Shown here one piece after another: positions 44,346 through 54,133 of a stretch of DNA of 64,000 nt. Source of the stretch: Streptomyces phaeoluteigriseus (GTDB lineage Bacteria > Actinomycetota > Actinomycetes > Streptomycetales > Streptomycetaceae). The position numbers and the translations under genes are program-made. Location of the stretch: positions 26,674 to 90,673 of the forward strand of contig NZ_MPOH02000023.1 of assembly GCF_001896135.2 (NCBI RefSeq), written 5' to 3'. Numbering within the stretch: position 1 is the first letter of the stretch; each line of letters begins with the position of its first letter. Under the pieces are notes generated by a model. It was not told where the DNA came from. It worked only from the letters and a program-made list of their open reading frames with translations, and made no database searches.

Positions 44346-44569
44346 ATCTCCGGCCTCACTTCGACGGTCGTAGTGGGCCCGGGCTCCCTCCGACGGCACC
44401 TGACTCGCGACGACGAAACCCTCCCGGCCCGATCCGAAGCCATGAACCAACTCGCCATGACCGACCTCATGGCCCAACGCCTCACCGACGACAACACCAT
44501 CTCCTGGCGCAACCCCGCAAAGCCAGCCCAACTACAGCATCCGGGATGAAACAACAGGAGAAAACGACC

Positions 44570-44880
44570 TCTTAGTTGCCACCGAGGCGGCCGGCGTGCC
44601 GATCGGACTGGTGGCTGCAGGAGAGAACCGCCATGATTCGCCCCTGCTCCAGCCAACGCTCACGATTGCAAAAGAGCAGGTTGGCGCCCTGCCTGGCCGC
44701 GTCAACGTCAATCTCGACCGTGGCTACGACAGCAGCAAGACCTGTATCGCCCTCAAGGAGCTCGGCACTTCGCCGCTGCCTGTGCGGGACGGTACTGTCG
44801 TGGACTTCTATCTTCACCTCGCCGCCGCCCTCGTCACCTTCCGTGTCCTCATCCAACGCGACGCAGCCGATACCGCTGGG
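44570..44880 (+). pseudogene. IS5-type transposase fragment with internal deletion
   Basis: LLVATEAAGVPIGLVAAGEN, VNVNLDRGYDSSKTCIALKE (catalytic Asp), then a jump to the C-terminal VVDFYLHLAAALVTFRVLI. The segment carrying the catalytic Glu is lost. Confidence 0.65.
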
Positions 44881-44957
44881 ACAGGCGTCCCACCACCCGG
44901 CGCCTCAAGTGACTCCAAGCCTGGCTCCACAGGCCAGCGGAGGGGGTGAAGCCCTCA

Positions 44958-45890
44958 CTATGAATTCCTAAGGTATTCCATCGAGACATCAGATCGTGCC
45001 TCTAGCCACGCGATGACCTCAGCAGGGTCAATGTGGTCAAAAACGACCTGCGCAACGAGCTCCAGGCCGTCCTCTTGTTCAGTCAGCTCTAACGCGTAGA
45101 GCATGCCATCGTCTCCGCGCAAACCGTTTGGCAAGGTTCCTTGAATCCATTCTACCGGCCCAGAATCCCAGTACAATTCCACCTCTTCCTCGGGAGACGC
45201 TGAACAGAACAGGTCGACGACATGGGCGTCGTCGACGTGGATGCGGAACTGGTAATCCGAAAATGTATCGTGCAGCTTCGCGACCTCGGCGGCGATCCAG
45301 TCGACACCGGCACCAGCGCCAGCCTCCACGTGCAGCCTGAACGAGTTCCCGATCTCTGCGGATCCCAAGGAATCGAGAAGCCCGCCGAAGGCATCTGGGA
45401 CCACAGGGACATCGATGCGATGGCCGCCGATCGTGCCTGCATCGAGTGCCACGGCTGGCGACAGCGCGTCCACACTACGGCAAAGGCCGAGAAAATCGTC
45501 GACGACTGACTCGAGCGCGCTCGACGACATGCCGTCAGTTCCCTCAAGCCACAACTGGGTTTCCGGCACGGAACCGACGTCGCGGTAGCGCCGGAGATTA
45601 ATCGAGCAATTGCAGATCGGCAGGTGCACGCCGAACATGACGTTTTCAACTGCATTTCTGCGAAGGAAATCCGGCATCAGACAGGGAAGAAAGCCCGCGG
45701 CATCGATCTCAACACCGATCCCATGGACCTCGACATGGGCAGCAACAGCATGTACCCAATCACCCTCCGGGCCGGCCATACGACAGTCCTGCGCGCCCCA
45801 CCGTGCTGCGAACTGGCGCGCAATCTCTACGGTGCCACGCCGGTCGCGGCGATCGGGCAGTATGGCCCGAAAGCGGGCGACGACACTCAT
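44958..45890 (-). CDS. unknown 310-aa cytoplasmic protein
   Basis: Not recognised. Acidic, mixed alpha/beta, no signal or membrane segment. Recognisable stretches: IARQFAARWGAQDCRM, a Cys-containing HLPICNCSINLRRYRDVG, and an acidic C-terminal half with FCSASPEEEVELYWDSGPVE. The start overlaps the stop of the small exported protein upstream (ATGA at 45887-45890), so the two are made together. Lower GC than the left flank, as expected for imported DNA. An immunity or sensor role is conceivable from the pairing but has no sequence support. Confidence 0.65.
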   Translation of the reverse strand: MSVVARFRAILPDRRDRRGTVEIARQFAARWGAQDCRMAGPEGDWVHAVAAHVEVHGIGVEIDAAGFLPCLMPDFLRRNAVENVMFGVHLPICNCSINLRRYRDVGSVPETQLWLEGTDGMSSSALESVVDDFLGLCRSVDALSPAVALDAGTIGGHRIDVPVVPDAFGGLLDSLGSAEIGNSFRLHVEAGAGAGVDWIAAEVAKLHDTFSDYQFRIHVDDAHVVDLFCSASPEEEVELYWDSGPVEWIQGTLPNGLRGDDGMLYALELTEQEDGLELVAQVVFDHIDPAEVIAWLEARSDVSMEYLRNS

Positions 45891-46135
45891 AATGGCGTGC
45901 TGCCGCTCGATCCGCTGCCCGAGTTGCCGGGGCTGCCGGGGCTGCCGCCACCCGTGGCCCGGGCGCTCGAAGGTGCATTGGTAGGAGCCCCATACTCACT
46001 GCCGTCCACGGAATACGCACCGGCCGACGCGGAAGCTCCACCGCCTGCGCCGACGTACTCATTGCCTTCATAGCCGACGAGCAGAAGACCTGCCAGAGCA
46101 GCGCCAGCGAGATACAGGGGGCGTCGTAAATGCAT
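45887..46135 (-). CDS. small exported Gly/Ser-rich peptide
   Basis: 82 aa. Basic start HLRRPLYL followed by a hydrophobic core AGAALAGLLLVG, then a low-complexity tail rich in Gly, Ser, Ala and Tyr (YVGAGGGASASAGAYSVDGS) ending SGSGSSGSTPL. Looks like a secreted or surface peptide; no lipobox Cys. Its TGA overlaps the ATG of the 310-aa gene. Preceded by an AT-rich stretch that could hold the promoter. Confidence 0.55.
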   Translation of the reverse strand: MHLRRPLYLAGAALAGLLLVGYEGNEYVGAGGGASASAGAYSVDGSEYGAPTNAPSSARATGGGSPGSPGNSGSGSSGSTPL

Positions 46136-46479
46136 TGATGTTCCTTTTTAGTCGAGGGTCACCATGGCAGGCGGCCACAACAGACCCGCCCTCTCTGCCA
46201 GCGGTACAATATCGCGACAGTTGCCTACACTTTCTGTTACACGGGGTAACTAGAGTCGCTCCCAAGACGGCAGACGTCCGGCACCCGTGGTCGCATTTCC
46301 ATTCCATGATCGTCGGACTCGTTCTGTTGGGCTTCCGGCCCGGCGTCGGCCGCCTGCTCCACCCCGCGTGGTGTGCGAGTGACGAGGTCGGTCCGGGCTT
46401 CGCACTCGGTACGGTGGCCGCGTGAGCACGCGACGCTCGCGAGAAGACTGAAAGCTGTCACGACCTCCCGGCTGAAAGT

Positions 46480-46681
46480 GCGCTGGGAGCTTCCGAGGAA
46501 CAACGAGCACTCCGTGTCGGATCTGTTACCGATTCTTCAAAAGGATGAAATCCACCCAGGAACATCCGCCTACATCTTGAACAGATTGAGTACGGAGGAG
46601 ATTTCCTATAAGCTAGCGGAGGCAGGTTCGCCGGTGAATACGGCTCGAGTGTCGGTCGCAGCGCGTACCGACTCCTGCTAA
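46480..46681 (+). CDS. doubtful small ORF
   Basis: GTG 46480 would give about 66 aa with EIHPGTSAYILNRLSTEEIS and YKLAEAGSPVNTARVSV. Helical and plausible, but no family and no good ribosome site. The rest of the 46136-46771 interval is AT-richer non-coding DNA with a TACAAT-like box near 46205. Confidence 0.25.
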
Positions 46682-46771
46682 GGTGCGCAGGGCCTTACTG
46701 GTCCCCTCCCGTGTCCCTGCGCACCTTGCCTAAACCTGTTAAATTACTCATGGCTTGTTGATTTTTCACAC

Positions 46772-46806
46772 CTAATAGGTGACCGTCATTAAAGGTCACC
46801 TATTAG
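46772..46806. promoter_or_regulatory. perfect 13-bp inverted repeat
   Basis: CTAATAGGTGACC, nine-base loop, GGTCACCTATTAG. AT-rich for this genome and with no U tract, so it is either a hairpin between elements, a regulator site or part of a mobile element's end. Confidence 0.6.
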
Positions 46807-47339
46807 AGCGCATTCCTCTCGCAAGAAGCATGTCAGCCTGACGCCTCCGCTCCGTCCACGATGGTAGTTCCGGACGTACGCCGAACGCATGGTGACAGAG
46901 CAGTCGGAGAAAACTGTTCTCCGCCGCTCCGAGATTCTTCGCAGCGTTGACCACATGTGTGATGCGAGCACGAGAAATGCATATTGAGACGCTTGACGCC
47001 GATATGAACGCGGTTCAACAGGACGTCACTCCATGCTTCATCACCGCTCGATGAGTCCGTTGTCTGGCTCGAACGAAACACTCGGCCAACAACGACCACC
47101 CCCTTCCAGTATTCCTGGTCTCGATGGCAGGGAAGGCTGTCATACCTCAGCATGTATGGGTCGTGTAACTGCGCCATGGCTGCTTCAGCCCTTCCTCGGA
47201 CGCCATAGGTCCCGAGCGGCCCTCCCACCGAGCAGTGTCGGTTTGAACAAGGGACTGGTTCGGTGAGTTGCTCAGTGTGGAGGCATGCAGGAAGGGATTT
47301 TCGTAGCCTTCGAGGTTCAAACCTCCGGGTATTACGGAC
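46807..47339. other. gap without a supported gene
   Basis: The minus strand carries a short open stretch reading FLRLLCHHAFGVRPELPSW and ERRRQADMLLARGMRSNR to a stop at about 46790, looking like the tail of some protein but not placed in a family. Otherwise nothing coherent. Confidence 0.3.
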
Positions 47340-47757
47340 GGATACGGCATTCTTGCTAGTCGTGTCCTGGCCAACGCCAGCAGCCATGACTCCCCTACTC
47401 GTCTTTCCCCTGCACCGTGTGGGCGTTTTGGGGCCGGTACCCAACGACATCACCGTGCACGTGGACGCCGGCTACGACTCGGTCGAGGCCCGCACTCTGA
47501 TCAGTGAACGCGGCCTGCGCGCCTGCATCGCACGCAATGGACGAGCAGGCGCCACCCAGGCCAGTCAGCGTTGACACATGGAGCGCACGTACGCCTGGCG
47601 AAACACCTCGCCCGGCGCCCGCTGCTACGTGAGTGCCGCACCATCGTCAGCGACGCATTTTGGGACCTTGCCGACACGTTCATTACCCTGCTCAACCTGA
47701 TCCGACGACCATGGACCACCCACCGCTGGGAGGAACGCCCGAACCGCGACCATGACC
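47340..47757 (+). pseudogene. IS5-type transposase 3' remnant (copy 2 of 4)
   Basis: Begins at GPVPNDITVHVDAGYDSVEA (second catalytic Asp), LISERGLRACIARNGRAGAT, a shift near 47570, then IVSDAFWDLADTFITLLNLI and RRPWTTHRWEERP. It matches residues about 165-275 of the intact protein encoded at 53291-54133. Confidence 0.7.
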
Positions 47758-47831
47758 ACACACCGACCTCGTCCACCTGCCGACTTCGTCAGCATGGCGG
47801 TCTGCTTTAGGTGCAATTTCCAGCGCCGCGC

Positions 47832-48320
47832 TCAGCCAGTGCCGGAGAGGATGCCATCGCCCGCTGTCGCGGCCTCTTTCCAGAATTCGATCACTGTCTC
47901 CAGGTGATGAAGAACGTAGTCGATCGAGTCGCCGATAGGGTCGCCGCGGTAGGTGGTCAGCTCGCGTTGGAGAGCTAGTGCGCGGATCTCGTCTAGCCGG
48001 AGGCCTGCCAGAGCAGCTGCACCTTGCGCGACCTCGTTCGGTGTGTAGACCCGGACCTCCCACCAGTTGTTCAGGTCCTTGCGCAGGTCACTCTCGAGCG
48101 CTGCGCTGGCCGTGTACTCGTCGGTGCCATATAGGACTTTGAGGATGTCCTCCCAAGCCTTGTCGACACCCAAGCGCGGTGGATGTTCCCCCTCCCGGTA
48201 TCCCAACGCCAGGCCGGGAGAGTCATCATCGCTCTGCCCGAGTAACCATGACACGGAGTCCGCGTCCAGCTCCGTGACCACGTGAGGCGGCAGCCGGTGG
48301 AATCCGGTTAAAACACCCAT
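47832..48320 (-). CDS. DUF1877 family protein (YfbM-like)
   Basis: 162 aa. Family wording visible: MGVLTGFHRLPPHVVTELD, AWEDILKVLYG, then PNEVAQGAAALAGL and a C-terminal YVLHHLETVIEFWKEAA. Cytoplasmic; function of the family unknown. Intact despite transposase fragments on its left. GTG/ATG start at 48320. No operon partner. Confidence 0.8.
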   Translation of the reverse strand: MGVLTGFHRLPPHVVTELDADSVSWLLGQSDDDSPGLALGYREGEHPPRLGVDKAWEDILKVLYGTDEYTASAALESDLRKDLNNWWEVRVYTPNEVAQGAAALAGLRLDEIRALALQRELTTYRGDPIGDSIDYVLHHLETVIEFWKEAATAGDGILSGTG

Positions 48321-48496
48321 ACACCCTCCTGAGGAAACAACATGGCTGCAAAGCGATCAGATAATCCACGATCTGGCGCGACCCCTCGCGGCGATGCGCG
48401 TTCGGACAGGGGCTACTCGCTCACCTAAGCAAAGGAAAAAGTCAGCTATTAACACAGATGGCGTGAAATCACTGCCCTCGTCGGCCCTTGGCGTCA

Positions 48497-48787
48497 TCAG
48501 GAGCGAGTCGAGTGGGCGGACTGGGGTTGTTTCTTGAATATACGCTCGCGCTCGCGAGCGCTCAATCCACCCCATACTCCATGTGATTCCTCCTGGATAA
48601 GCGCAGTATCTAGACATTCTTGACGAACTGGGCATCCGCTGCAGATTCGTTTGGCAGCGCGGCTCAATTGATCGCTGGCATGTCCACCAATCGGCGGATA
48701 GAAGATAAGAGGATCGATGGACCGGTCCGCACAAGCGGCACGACCCATCCAGCTACTGAGTCTTTCATTCGGACTAAAGAGCTCCAT
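48497..48787 (-). CDS. WhiB-family iron-sulfur regulator
   Basis: 96 aa. All four cluster Cys are present: AACADRS, and KRICSGCPVRQECLDTAL; the turn motif GVWGGLS and basic tail ARERERIFKKQPQ follow. Binds a 4Fe-4S cluster and pairs with a sigma factor to control gene sets. ATG 48787 (MELFSPNERLSSWMG) follows AGGAATG; upstream in-frame codons lack family homology. Lies 111 nt downstream of the large LuxR-type regulator on the same strand, so the two may form a regulatory pair. Confidence 0.9.
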   Translation of the reverse strand: MELFSPNERLSSWMGRAACADRSIDPLIFYPPIGGHASDQLSRAAKRICSGCPVRQECLDTALIQEESHGVWGGLSARERERIFKKQPQSAHSTRS

Positions 48788-48897
48788 GGAAACATTCCTG
48801 TAACAATAAGGGCCACACCGTGTCGAGATCGTGACACGATGCAGCCCAACCCGCATGAGTAGTGCATGCTCACGTGACCTGAGCACGATCTCCCGCG

Positions 48898-51474
48898 TCA
48901 GCCTCTCGAGGCATCTTGCCGTCCATACAGCTGCGCTATTTGGCGTAGCTCCTGACGGCTGCACACCCCAGTCTTCCGATAGATGCGGTACAGATGATTT
49001 CCAGCCGTACGGACGGATATAACCAGTCGATCCGCGATCTCTCGGTCGCTCAGCCCTTGGGCGACCAGCATGACGACTTGCCTTTCACGTGCACTAAGCG
49101 GCTCGATGGCATCGATCAGCAAGAGTGCAGGCGTTTGAGATCCTTGGCATTGAGCCGCAAATTTCTTTGCCTGCACAGCACTATTAGCTGCGACTCGACT
49201 CTGTTCCGAGCGACGGTAGAGACGGGATAATTCCGCATAGGACTCAGAAACGAACAAGAACGCGTTCGATGCTCTAAATACCCGCGTCACATCATGGAGA
49301 AGTTTTTCATCCGAGTTCGCCAAGGCTTTCGAATAGTTAATGCGGGCATTAAGATATTCCCCCTGCACGGGAATTTCCCAAAAGTCTTTGGACAGGCCTG
49401 GGGCGCCCAATCGGCCCAGATCATGAATTATTTTCGCCGTATCAGCAAAAGCACCCCTACTGCACGCATCCTCAGCTGCATTCACCAGGATGTCTGTCGC
49501 TTTATCAAGATTTCCGCTGAGAAAACTGTGCCACGCAGCAGCCATGGGATAGACACTGGGTTCCGGCATGCCAGGGGGCGTCATTTCAATCCTCAGCTGC
49601 TCCCCGAGTGTCGCATGCGCAAGTGTAGTCCAGGCTTGCGAATGCTCTAGCAGACGTTTACTGACGCCTTCGGAATCATGGAATCTCAGCAGTTTCAGAA
49701 CATCCCGAACTCGGCCCTGCTCGAAGAGAACCGGTGCGAGAGTCAGGGCAGCAGCTGGCTCAGCGTAGATGAAGCCTCGCTCAACCGCTCCTCGATGGGC
49801 GGATCCAGCAAGATTCACCGCCTCGTCCAAATTTCCCAACGCCGCATATATTGCTGCACGAGAAAGGAAAGCCTTATGAGATGGTTTATCGGGGGAAGAT
49901 GCCGGTGTCGGCTTGACGAGCTTTTCCGTGAAGAACGTAAGAGCATCGAGAGATCGGCCCGAGCTCACGAGAGATTCACAATAACCTAGTCGTGTACCTT
50001 CATCTTCCTCAGTGACTAGATCTTTTATACTTGCGTACTCAGCAACTGCATCGCGGGGCAGGTTTGCAGAATTGAAGAAATTCACTCGAAACGACTGATA
50101 GCCTTCACCTAATTCTTCATTGATATGCTTCGACGCCGTGCACAGATCTCCTCGAAGCATGTGTACGTGCACCCATGCAGCAATGAGGTGGGGGTCACTA
50201 TCTCCAAACATTGCTCTGGCTTGGTCCAGAATTCCAGTCGCCTCATTCTCCCGAAAGACGTGAACAAGGGAAACGGCATACGCTGCTATTAGCGCCGGCG
50301 ACGGCCACCGTCTGACAGCTGTAGCGTAAAAATGGCTCGCTGCTGCGTAATCACCGATACGCTCGGCCGCGCACGCGGCGTCAACAACATCACTGGACTC
50401 CAGTGCATCTGCGACCTCGATTTGCCAACGCGCTAACGCTATGAGATCTGCGTCGCCAAGCGGGAAGTGCCCCCGGTAGAGTCGAACTGCCCGCTTTAGG
50501 ATTGCATCCCGTCTCAGCATGGGTATGCTCTGCATAATGAAATCTCGAGTAATACGTCGTTTGATTTGCACTCGACGTTCCTCGCCGGCTTCACGGCTCG
50601 CCTCGATAAGCTCCATGTCTTCCAGGCGAGTCAGCCCTACCGCTGTACTGAGTTGCGCGACCATCTCCAGTGGCATGCTTCCTGCTACGGCAATAATTTC
50701 AAGCAGATCCCGGTCTTCCGGTGCCAGCCCACGCAAGCTTCTCTCGACCAGCTGCTTGACCCTGATCGGTATTGGCAGCTTCTCAGGAAGACTCCAAGTA
50801 TCCGAATCTGGATTCCATTGCATACCCTCACTCAACGCCGCAACAATCATCTGTTGCACAAGAAGCGGGTTACCCTCTGCTGCGCTGAGGATTCTTCTCA
50901 GATCCACGGAATTCAGGCGCCGGCCTGCCGTGGACTCAGCTATCTGTTGACAAAATTCTGATTCTAAGGGATCAAGTTCAACTACGGAAAATCGAGAATT
51001 CCCCCATATAGAGTCCAGCCTGCCGCCTGGTGCATCCGTATGGAAGGTACAAACTATCTTTACGCCATATTGCCCAGTCAGCCCTCGAAGCGAGCTAACT
51101 TCCGCGTCGCTCAGAAAGTTTACTCCTTCCAGAAAGACTATTGTATTCTTGCTTGATCCTTCGCGTCTTTTTAGTAGCCAGGGGATCGAGGAAAGGGGCG
51201 CGTTCAGCCAATTTTTGGCGTAAGACGATTGAACAACTTGCGCCATTCCTCCCTTCTCTGGGAAATGCCGACCCCACTCCGAAATTACACTGACTGTACG
51301 ATAAGCAGATCCGAGCCCTTTCAGAGTCTCGATCACCAACCGCGCTTTTCCGATACCGGTGGGTCCGGTCAGAATGACGTTTAGCTCTCCGTTGCTGAAA
51401 ATATTCTGAAGCAGCTTCTGCTCTTCCTTCCGTCCAACGAAATCGGGCGGGAAGGCAGGTACCGAGTGAACCAT
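48898..51474 (-). CDS. LAL-type LuxR regulator (AAA ATPase, TPR, HTH)
   Basis: 858 aa. N-terminal AAA/ATPase: DFVGRKEEQKLL, Walker A GPTGIGKARLV (Ala replaces the usual Ser/Thr after Lys), then NTIVFLEGVNFL at the Walker B position. Middle TPR-like helical repeats from about 330 to 780 (HFYATAVRRWPSPALIAAYA; LSRAAIYAALGNLDEAVNLA). C-terminal LuxR HTH: EPLSARERQVVMLVAQGLSD, REIADRLVISVRTAGNHLYR. Cytoplasmic. One TTA codon (49228-49230) predicts bldA dependence. AT-rich relative to the left flank, so probably imported. Large LAL proteins usually activate antibiotic clusters; none remains nearby. Confidence 0.88.
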   Translation of the reverse strand: MVHSVPAFPPDFVGRKEEQKLLQNIFSNGELNVILTGPTGIGKARLVIETLKGLGSAYRTVSVISEWGRHFPEKGGMAQVVQSSYAKNWLNAPLSSIPWLLKRREGSSKNTIVFLEGVNFLSDAEVSSLRGLTGQYGVKIVCTFHTDAPGGRLDSIWGNSRFSVVELDPLESEFCQQIAESTAGRRLNSVDLRRILSAAEGNPLLVQQMIVAALSEGMQWNPDSDTWSLPEKLPIPIRVKQLVERSLRGLAPEDRDLLEIIAVAGSMPLEMVAQLSTAVGLTRLEDMELIEASREAGEERRVQIKRRITRDFIMQSIPMLRRDAILKRAVRLYRGHFPLGDADLIALARWQIEVADALESSDVVDAACAAERIGDYAAASHFYATAVRRWPSPALIAAYAVSLVHVFRENEATGILDQARAMFGDSDPHLIAAWVHVHMLRGDLCTASKHINEELGEGYQSFRVNFFNSANLPRDAVAEYASIKDLVTEEDEGTRLGYCESLVSSGRSLDALTFFTEKLVKPTPASSPDKPSHKAFLSRAAIYAALGNLDEAVNLAGSAHRGAVERGFIYAEPAAALTLAPVLFEQGRVRDVLKLLRFHDSEGVSKRLLEHSQAWTTLAHATLGEQLRIEMTPPGMPEPSVYPMAAAWHSFLSGNLDKATDILVNAAEDACSRGAFADTAKIIHDLGRLGAPGLSKDFWEIPVQGEYLNARINYSKALANSDEKLLHDVTRVFRASNAFLFVSESYAELSRLYRRSEQSRVAANSAVQAKKFAAQCQGSQTPALLLIDAIEPLSARERQVVMLVAQGLSDREIADRLVISVRTAGNHLYRIYRKTGVCSRQELRQIAQLYGRQDASRG

Positions 51475-53249
51475 TTATCGTCCTGGAGTAGCCTGACAGG
51501 TGGCGCTCCGGTATCGGCGGCGTTAGCGGTGTCATTCCGTCTTGCCGATGTGTATCAAGACGAAGACCTGGCCAGAAGCAACAGTGGTCAACCGTCGAGA
51601 ATCACAAGCGCTCGTCGACTGATCCTGCTAACTACGCAGCAGTTCACCATGAGTAAGAGCTACTCATTCAACAGTGATCGATGGCAACACGTAGGCGCAA
51701 GTGATAGGTCGGTATCAAGATCGCTACAACATTACATCTTGGGCTGCCGCTTCCTGCACATCTATGATCCACACAGTACGCAAGAGTTTGCCTAATTAAT
51801 GCCTTTCAAATCCGTGGTACCGGTACGGCTGACCACCGGCGCTCCGAACGCCGACCACGCGGTTACCCCAACGCGGCAAACTGACTTGCTGAGCGTCACA
51901 CGTTTCGGGTGTGGCTGTGCAAGGACAGCGCAGGGCCAGCACCCGAATACTTCGCCAGAGGTGGCGCGTCACGACCCGCTCTGTGTAGCACTGGCGGAGG
52001 ACGTGCAGCGAGGACGGACCGTCGTGCCGAGCCTCGCAGCTGCGGCGAAGCGTGCTGTTGGCAGCCTCGGAGCTGGACAAAGGCCGGTTGCGCGTGGCCG
52101 ACCGAACCAGACTGTACGTTCGCTCGGATCAAAACCCTGATAGAGCGCCGCTTCTAGAAGAGTGACACTGTTCAGGGTGTCACCCTCTACTCGAGCGACA
52201 AGGCTGGACCTGCCGGGTTCTGGCTCGCCGGGTCTTCGAGCGGAAGAGCCAGGCCGTACGCATGAGATGACCGGCAGTGCGGGTCGTGCGCCTTATCTCT
52301 CGCGCCGTACAGCGTGCCCTCCTCGAACCTGGGCGGACTGCGGGTGTTGCTCTTCTCGCTGAGGATCTTGTCCCGTCGGATGCAGTGCGCGGTGAGCGCG
52401 CCGAGCGGGGAGTCGAGTTCCTGGCTCAAGTGCAAGCAGCGTGCCTAGCCGATGGGCATGTCCGCGCCCGGGGTGTCCTCGACGACGGGGTCGGCGGCGG
52501 TGGGCCGGGGACGCCACGGTTACCCCAGTCCGCGATCGGCCGGGGTGGGTAGGCGCATCGCCGTTTCCGGCGGGGCGCCTTTGTGAACCGGCCGGTGTTA
52601 TACGCGCCGGCGCGCGTTCGGTAGGGCGAGCCTGGTTGGACGCCGAAGCGGACACAGGTGACGCTCGACCTCGTCTGCGTCAGTCGCTGAGGAGCCTTGA
52701 GGCACCGTCATGGCCCTGGACCTTCGCACAATGCACGGCGAGACTGATGCGCCTACGCGTGAGAGCGGGTTACGAGAACCGATTGAAGATCAACAGGAGT
52801 CCGACGGCCCGCTGTCATTCTTGCTCCGGCAAGGTTGGCGAGCTCAATCGGTCAGCGCATCGACAGGTGTTCAGGAGGTCAGCGTAGACCTTGAACGTGC
52901 GGAGGTCCGCATATCTCCGCAACGGTCAGATGCCGCTCGGGGTGCTGCAGGGTGAGGCGGATGTCGCGGCTCTGATACCGAGCCCCGGGAAGCGTGGTGC
53001 ATCGGCGCTCCAAGTCCCCGCCCGATCACCCTTCACACCAGCGTCTCCGAACCTCGTCCTTTTGAACCGACGAGAACCCATAGTCACGCCCCTGTGCCTC
53101 CCCGACTACGTGATCATCCGCGGGTGGTGCGTTGATCACGCGAGGGTGCCGTCATTTATGAGAACGGGGAGCGGCAAGCTGTCGCCCCTTAGAGGCCGCT
53201 CAGATAGGCGCGGCTGCGAGCCCCGGCAGTAGAACGGGCCCAGAGCCCG
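51475..53249. other. 1.8-kb stretch without a supported gene
   Basis: 51.5-51.8 kb is AT-rich and probably holds the LAL promoter. From 51.9 to 52.2 kb one plus-strand frame reads LRRSVLLAASELDKGRLRVA and DRTRLYVRSDQNPDRAPLLE to a stop near 52170, like the end of a lost protein. Open frames at 52.2-53.0 kb on both strands do not look like real proteins. Likely decayed coding DNA. Confidence 0.45.
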
Positions 53250-53285
53250 GTGATCATGGAGTTGCGACGTTCTGTGATCATGGAG
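53250..53285. repeat. direct repeats at left end of intact IS5-type element
   Basis: GTGATCATGGAG at 53250-53261 and again at 53274-53285, period 24. The same arrangement (GTGATCACGG twice, period 24) precedes the relic at 38859, so it is part of the element, perhaps a transposase-binding or promoter region. Confidence 0.6.
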
Positions 53286-53290
53286 GACCT

Positions 53291-54133
53291 GTGCCCGTTC
53301 TGTCATCGTGGCTGACCGAGCCGCTGTGGGGTCAGTTCGACGCTCTGCTTCCCGAGCGGCCGCAGTTCCATCCGGATCATCCACTCGGCTGTCACCGTCG
53401 GCGTATCAGCGATCGGGTCGTCTTCGACAAACTGCTGCAGCTGCTGCGGTTCGGCTGCTCTTACGAGGCGATCGCCGACACGACCTGTTCGGCCACCACG
53501 ATCCGCACCCGCCGCGATGAGTGGATACGGCTGGGCGTCTTCGCCGAAGTGAAGCGGATCGGGCTCGAGTCCTACGACCGGATCGTCGGGCTCGTCCTGG
53601 ATCAGATCGCTGTGGACGGTGCCATCACGAAGGCGCCCGGGGGCGGTGAGGTCGCCGGGTGCTCCCCGGTCGACCGAGGCAAGCAGGGCCTGAAACGCTC
53701 AGGTATGACGCACGGATACGGCAGTCCGCTGGGACGGGTCCTGGCCGGCGCCAACCGTCACGATTCCCCCTTGCTGGCTCCGACCCTGGACCGCCTGGAC
53801 GATCTGGGGCCGATGCCCGACGACATCACCGTGCACCTGGACGCCGGCTACGACTCCGACACCACCCGTGCCCTGCTCAGCGAACGCGGCCTGCACGGAC
53901 GCATCGCGCGCAAAGGGGAGAAGGCGCCCATCCAGGCCAGTCAGCGTTGGCACGTCGAGCGCACCCACGCCTGGCAGAACGCCTTCCACCGCCTCGCCCG
54001 CTGCTACGAGCGCCGCAGGACCGTCATCGACGCCTTCTTCGACCTCGCCGACACGATCATCACCGTCCGCAGCATGATCCGCCGCGCCTGGACCACCCAT
54101 CGTTGGAAGAGCCGCCCCCAACACCGACCATGA
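53291..54133 (+). CDS. IS5-type transposase, intact (copy 3 of 4)
   Basis: 280-aa DDE transposase starting at GTG 53291. N-terminal winged-helix region VFDKLLQLLRFGCSYEAIAD; catalytic Asp in DQIAVDGAITKAPGGG, second Asp in ITVHLDAGYDSDTTRALLSE, Glu in WHVERTHAWQNAFHRLARCY. No frameshift. Related relics lie at 38.9, 47.3 and 57.0 kb. Confidence 0.9.
   Translation: MPVLSSWLTEPLWGQFDALLPERPQFHPDHPLGCHRRRISDRVVFDKLLQLLRFGCSYEAIADTTCSATTIRTRRDEWIRLGVFAEVKRIGLESYDRIVGLVLDQIAVDGAITKAPGGGEVAGCSPVDRGKQGLKRSGMTHGYGSPLGRVLAGANRHDSPLLAPTLDRLDDLGPMPDDITVHLDAGYDSDTTRALLSERGLHGRIARKGEKAPIQASQRWHVERTHAWQNAFHRLARCYERRRTVIDAFFDLADTIITVRSMIRRAWTTHRWKSRPQHRP

Noticed and set aside
46833..47453. 206-codon minus-strand ORF
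   Set aside because: No recognisable domain, irregular codon use, overlaps a transposase relic on the other strand.
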